A stretch of 64,000 bases of DNA from Tillandsia leiboldiana (Eukaryota > Streptophyta > Magnoliopsida > Poales > Bromeliaceae), in assembly GCA_029204045.2 (NCBI GenBank), contig CM055072.1:2825014-2889013 (forward strand). The letters run 5' to 3'. The notes beneath the pieces were generated by a model. The model had not been told where the DNA came from. It made no database searches and worked only from the letters and a program-made list of their open reading frames with translations. Shown piece by piece: positions 59,465-64,000 of this stretch. Positions within the stretch are counted from its first letter, which is position 1, and every line of letters begins with the position of its first letter. A program made the translations under genes and the position numbers.

Positions 59465-60000
59465 TGTGACACTCTCGGAATTTGAATTAGTCCTATATAT
59501 AAATAATATAATAGGATTAAATATCTTAATCCGGCTATAGCATTTTGGATGGTAGCAAGATCCAAGAGGTTATGAGAGTTAAGCGTGCTAGAACTAGAAT
59601 AGTTCTAGAATGGATGACTCCCTGGAAAGTGGGGCGTCACAGTTGGTATCAGAGCCATTCACTAGTCGGAAATGTACGATGAGTCTCGGCTGAGCCAGGG
59701 TTATATAGCGGGTAGAGCGTTGTGAGTGGAGTGCAGCTCCTCACAAGGTCGGCTAAGACTAGCGAGACGAGTCTCACGTCGCCTGGTGCTTATGAGTGTG
59801 CTTGAGCCTGACGTGGACGTCGGAACTGACACCCCCGAAATTTGAATTAGTCCTATATATAAATAATATAATATGACTAAATCTCTTAACCCGGCTATAG
59901 CATTTTGGATGGTAGTAAGATTCAATAGATTATGAGAGTTAAGTGTGCTATAACTAAATAGTTTTAGGATAGATGACTCCCTAAGAAGTGGGGCGTCACA
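59465..60000 (+). mobile_element. Cassandra-like TRIM with 5S-rRNA-like LTRs
   Basis: LTRs of about 175 bp (59465-59641 and about 59826-60000) flank 185 non-coding bases. The primer-binding site TTGGTATCAGAGCC follows the first LTR directly. Each LTR ends with a stretch resembling the 3' half of plant 5S rRNA: GTTAAGCGTGCT, then ATAGTTCTAGAATGGATGAC and CCTGGAAAGT. This covers the 5S internal promoter region. 5S-derived LTRs are the mark of Cassandra TRIMs. Flanks TATATG and TATACG suggest an imperfect duplication. A diverged copy lies at 6355-6918 in the other orientation. Confidence 0.85.
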
Positions 60001-60482
60001 TATACGTTCATGAAATCAAAGTATTGGCATATTATATAGCAAGTCTAGTGGTGGAGCAACGTGTAATAGGAGAAAAGGCAGTTAGATCTTCTGCGTTATT
60101 AGGAGAAGATAAAGTCCATATTGTAATGTGTTAGAAATATATTGTAAAATTTCTTTTGCTACTTGTAAATGATAGTAGTGTGCTCGCTCATAAATTTAAT
60201 TCATCGAAATTGATTGAAGAGTTAAGTATTGAAGAACTTGGTCTATACTTTTTAACATTGATGGATCATCAAACAGTGTATTTTTAAGAAGAAACGATTT
60301 TGAGCTAAAAATTAGTGTCAGAACTGACTTACAATATTCTCTATTAAAATGAACAAGTAAATCTCGAGCATACTTTGTTTGTGAGAGAAAGAGACCACCA
60401 ACAGATGTAAATGAAACATGAATGCCAAGATAATGCAGAGGATCAAGATTAGTCATTTCAAAATGCAACTTTAAGGTGTCAA

Positions 60483-60640
60483 ATTAGTCGTTTCTAGTGC
60501 AAGTGGCAAAAGTTTTAATTGTTGATATCGGAGACCCGAGTTCGAAGCCTAATTGTTTTATATTTCCAGCTAAATTTATTTCAAAAATAACGAAACGGGT
60601 AACATGCTAGCTTTCTCTAAAAAAAAAAAAAAAAAAAAAA
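60483..60640 (+). mobile_element. tRNA-derived SINE
   Basis: A body of about 138 bp carries a box B-like GAGTTCGAAGCC and a possible box A near TAGTGCAAGTGGC. It ends in a 20-A tail and is flanked by the 13-bp duplication TTTAAGGTGTCAA (60470-60482 and 60641-60653). These are the hallmarks of a SINE. It interrupts the copia remnant. Confidence 0.85.
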
Positions 60641-60690
60641 TTTAAGGTGTCAATGACTCATGTAACCATGATCCATATATAAATATAAAA

Positions 60691-61289
60691 TTATCACAAC
60701 AATAAAATTATATATAGTAATATTTTTAGATATTTTTAAAATTTAAAAAAATAAAAATACTACTGTTAAAAATTCCGGCACTTATTATTAGTATCGTTAT
60801 ATGTGCAGTTATTAAGGTGTATAGCGTATATTATTATAATGTATCTTAAAAATATGTCCCTATAATTTAATTTTAAATATAAATAGAATATAGATGGATA
60901 CTTTACAAAAATATTACAAAAATATAGTTTTATTGTATAATTTTATTATAGTACCTTTATGTGTACACAAAAAGATTACTAAACCACGTAACAAAGTGTG
61001 AGGTGTCTGCCTTCGGTAATATATATTTTATGAAGTTTGCACACATAATTCGAGCAACGTGAATCAACAAAACTTTCAGGTTGGTAATATACGCCTGAAT
61101 CTTTATAAAGTGTGATATGAAGAAATTCATTTTTAATAACTAATTAAAAAATAGACAAGCTATTGAAAATAGTATAAACAAGAACTAAACGAATTGTAAT
61201 ATGCACGGAATGAAGGTGTCGCTTACCTATGCCGAATAAAATTTGGCTACTAAGAGTAAAATTGTCAGTCGCCACGAACGAATCGATAA
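60691..61289. other. AT-rich DNA without recognised genes
   Basis: I see no gene or clear repeat boundary. Confidence 0.45.
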
Positions 61290-63700
61290 GCGATGAGTGG
61301 TCATTCATAATACAGATCGAATTTAATTGAATTTTTATTTGAAATCAAATTTATAGGTTTATGACTTTCGGCAGATTTAAGAATCTGTTAATTATCCCAC
61401 ACTTTCAATGTTAAGAAATTCTCGATTAAGAGACTAAGTTTAATACTAATGATAAAAAAAGACCGTAGTATAAAAACAAACTTTTATGATATGACTTTTA
61501 AATATATAGCTTAAGCAGGGACATACCCCCACTGTATATGAGTGAAATGCTCAGTTTAAGAACTTGACTGTCCTTAAAAAGTGGATTGCTAAGTTTAACG
61601 ACATGGTGGTCAAGCTGGGTTGAGATTGATTTGCTCAGTTTAACGACTTGACGGCCGCATTGAATTGAGTTTGATTTGGTTTGCTCAGTCTAATGACTTG
61701 GCGGCCAATTTGAATTGAGTTTGATTTGATTTGCTCAGTTTAACGATTTGTCGGTCAATTTGAGTTCGGCTTGCAAGTCGATGAAATTTACTTAGCCGAT
61801 TGAATTCAAGTCGGTTTGAACTGTTGATCTTCTTCAGTTCAAGTGGAGTTTATTTAATTGATTCGGTTCATCCCTGAATTTTGGTTTGAACCTTTGTTTA
61901 GGTTGGGTTCAAATTGAACTGGTTTGAATCTTTTATATTTGATTTGGGTTGAGATGTCTTAGGCTTTCGTTCGGTTTGTCCCCTTTTCAATTTGGTTTGG
62001 GTCGAACCGTTATACTTTGGTTCAGGATCCGTTGAGATTTAGTTCAGGTCGAAACCTTATAACTTAGTTCGAAACCCTTTGAAATTGACTTGGGTCGGGC
62101 CCATATAGTTTGGTTCAACTTGGACTCTTCTGTAGTTTGTTTTGGTTCGGATCGTAACCTTATAGTTTGGTTCGAGATCCGTTTGAGTTTGATTCGAGTT
62201 GAGCTCTTATGGCTCGGTTCAACTTGAAACTCCATTGTATTTGGTTTGATTGAACCTTTGTGGTTTGATTTAAAACGCCTTTGAGTTTGGTTTGAGTCGC
62301 CCTCTTTGCAGTTTGGTTTGTGTTGAATCAGTTTGTAGTTCAAGTTGAATTCTTTATGGTTCAGTTTAAGTCGAACTAGCTTGTGGTTCAGTTCAGGTTG
62401 AACCGACTTGCAATTTGAATCTCATATAGGTCAATTTGAGTCAAATTGGTTTGTAGTTCAGTGCGTGCTGAACCGGTTTATAGTTCGGTTCAAAGTGAAT
62501 CATTTACATCTTGGTTCAAGTCGAACCAATTTGTGCTTTGGTTTGGGGTTGAACTACTTATAATTCGGTTCGACTTGGCTCGGTCCTCTTGTGATTCCAT
62601 TCGAGTTGAACTGACTTGTAATTTGTTCGGCTAGGCTTAGGGCTCCCGTGATTCTGTTTGGGTTGAACTGACAAGTTGAATCTTTTATGGTTTGGTTTAA
62701 GCCGAACCGGCTTGTGGTTCGGCTTGGGTTGGCTCGGTTCTCCTGTGATTCCGTTTAGGTTGAACCGGCTTGGCTTGGGCCTCATTCGATTCTGTTTGGA
62801 TGAACCGATTTCAATTCACGTTGAATCCTTTATAGTTTGGTTAACTATTTATCTCGATCATATTCGTTCTGAATTATGTCCATAGGGTTCAGTTGGCAAT
62901 TTGGTTTAAATTGAATTGAGTCGAACCGGGCCTATCACGAAGATGGCAGTTTGATCGAGTCGAGCCGTGCCTATCACGAAGATGGCGATTGACTCAATCG
63001 GTGCCTATCACGAAGATGGCAATTGACTCGATCGGGTCGAGCCGTGCCTATCACAAAGATGATGATTGACTCGATCGGTGCCTATCACGAAGATGGTTGT
63101 TTGATCAAGTCGAGCCGTGCCTATCACGAAGATGGCGATTGGCTCGATCGTGCTTATCACGAAGATGGCTGTTTGATCGGGTCGAGCTGTGCCTATCACG
63201 AAGATGGCGATTGGTTCGAGCGGTGCCTATTACGAAGATGACGGTTTGATCCGTCGAGTCGTGCCTATCACGAAGATGTCGATGGCTCGACCGGTGCCTA
63301 TCACGAAGATGACGGTTTGATCGGGCCGAGCCGTGCCTATCACGAAGATAGCGATTGGTTCGACCAGTGCCTATCACGAAGATGGCAATTGGCTCGATCG
63401 GTGCCTATCACGAAGATGGCGGCTTGATTGAGTTGATTTATTTATTATTTTTATTTTATTTTATTATTATTAGTTTTTTTTTTTATAGGATTTGTGTGTC
63501 GAGCCTATCACGAAGATGGCCGCACAATCAAATTGATGAAAAGAGTTCGATTGGAATTGCGATGTTTTTGATCGTGTTGAGCCTATCACGAAGATGACCG
63601 CTTGGTATAGAGGTTAACATACATAATCACAATGAAAACAATCTATAGCTGATTTGATCGTGTCGAGCCTATCGCGAAGATGACCGCTCAGTCAACCGTA
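61290..63700 (+). repeat. PABCD repeat family, all modules
   Basis: Order on the plus strand: leader P (61290-61545); A, 50-bp units with CTCAGTTTAACGACTTGACG (61548-61800); B, degenerate GGTTCANNTTGAACC units (61800-62930); C, 14 units with core GCCTATCACGAAGATGGC (62930-63435); D, an A/T tract followed by spaced copies ending ATGACCGC (to 63700). P, A and B match the minus strand of 5695-8450. C and D match 32424-33135. No credible coding frame is seen. It could be the tandem-repeat non-coding part of a large retroelement or a composite satellite. Confidence 0.7.
62930..63435 (+). repeat. 73-bp dimeric tandem array (module C)
   Basis: Fourteen units begin G(C/T)CTAT(C/T)AC(G/A)AAGAT. They mostly alternate between a 38-43-bp form continuing in (T)TTGATC...GTCGAGCCGT and a 33-34-bp form continuing GCGATTGGCTCGATCGGT. 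The pair makes a step of about 73 bp. Confidence 0.8.
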
Positions 63701-64000
63701 CAAGAGATTGCATTTGCATCGATTGTATGTATATATCATCCTTCGTTGTTGTGGAAGTCGAGTCGTCTTTGTTGCTTTCGCTGTTGTTGTTACCGCCGTC
63801 GTCGTCATCAAAAGTCCGGGACCGCCTTTCTCTATGTTTTTAACCAATTAGAGAGGAGGTGTGTGCACCCCTCCCTCTGTTTGTGTGTCGATGCGCCTCC
63901 CTTTGTTTGCGTGTCGACGTGCCATGAAAGGAGAAGGGGGAGGCCCCCTCTATACGCTCGGTAGGGAGAGAGAGAGAAGTAAAAATAACAAAATTCTTCT
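63701..64000. other. Unassigned sequence at window end
   Basis: GTT/GTC-rich triplets at 63745-63810 and repeated TTTG(T/C)GTGTCGA are seen. No gene is recognised. Confidence 0.35.

Larger units (their letters stand above)
59090..60690 (-). pseudogene. Copia reverse transcriptase/RNase H remnant with two nested elements
   Basis: On the minus strand, 60478-60196 reads HFEMTNLDPLHYLGIHVSF, then LFLSQTKYARDLLVHFN and LFDDPSM, a copia reverse transcriptase C-terminus. The next part, to 60001, has ILQYISNTLQYGLYL and TRCSTTRLA. Past the nested TRIM, RNase H continues with AEYHPIAHTAAEVA and EPIKHLEINFHFVHEK (59455-59215). Stops and frameshifts are frequent. The N-terminal parts of the polyprotein are absent. 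A SINE (60483-60640) and a TRIM (59465-60000) split it. Confidence 0.82.

Noticed and set aside
63008..63377. Frames with repeating peptides such as GTARPDQT and FVIGT
   Set aside because: They are translations of the C-module tandem repeat.
62930..63435. Regular units resembling a CRISPR array
   Set aside because: The sequence between cores is itself repeated in an alternating pattern, there are no unique spacers or cas genes, and the genome is a plant.

Overview
The window is plant nuclear DNA, most likely from a monocot. The only intact gene encodes a DUF4220/DUF594 membrane protein, a family expanded in monocots. The rest is layered LTR retrotransposons, their solo LTRs, miniature elements, a SINE and tandem repeats. 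I see no bacterial operon, CRISPR array, tRNA gene or rRNA gene. Boundaries were read by eye and may be off by one or two bases. Family names come from recognition, not from a search.

Layout. 1-5694: a minus-strand Sirevirus-like Ty1/copia element that carries gag only. 5695-8450: a tandem-repeat family (called PABCD here) in minus orientation, containing a nested miniature LTR element (TRIM). 8942-12370: the DUF4220/DUF594 gene, minus strand, four exons. 12434-16405: AT-rich intergenic DNA. 16406-20892: a 4.49-kb solo LTR (family A). 22150-38850: a stack of Ty3/gypsy long LTRs (family B, probably Del/Tekay). It comprises an LTR fragment, a 5' LTR with primer-binding site and broken gag-protease, a solo LTR inserted in that element's leader, PABCD repeats, and a second 5' LTR with a decayed internal region. 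40337-43844: two copia-type LTRs facing each other, one carrying a 1.6-kb inverted-repeat element. 44171-44338: a G run and a 100-N assembly gap. 44704-45290: a decayed TRIM-like element. 45978-57519: a MATE transporter exon fragment split by a full-length copia element, itself split by a second family A solo LTR. 57740-58826: a Sirevirus-like solo LTR. 59090-60690: a minus-strand copia remnant holding a TRIM with 5S-rRNA-like LTRs and a SINE. 61290-63700: the PABCD family again, in the orientation opposite to the left copy.

The parts do not form a pathway. They record successive insertions, and many can be ordered by target-site duplications: GACAT, CTATG, CATCA, CAATC and a 13-bp one at the SINE. 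Four large LTRs have lost their internal regions, so removal by LTR-LTR recombination has been common. The least explained structure is PABCD: ordered repeat modules found at three loci, once joined directly to a gypsy protease. The gypsy LTRs also carry dense CACGTG (G-box) sites ahead of a TATA box, and a repeated short hairpin downstream.
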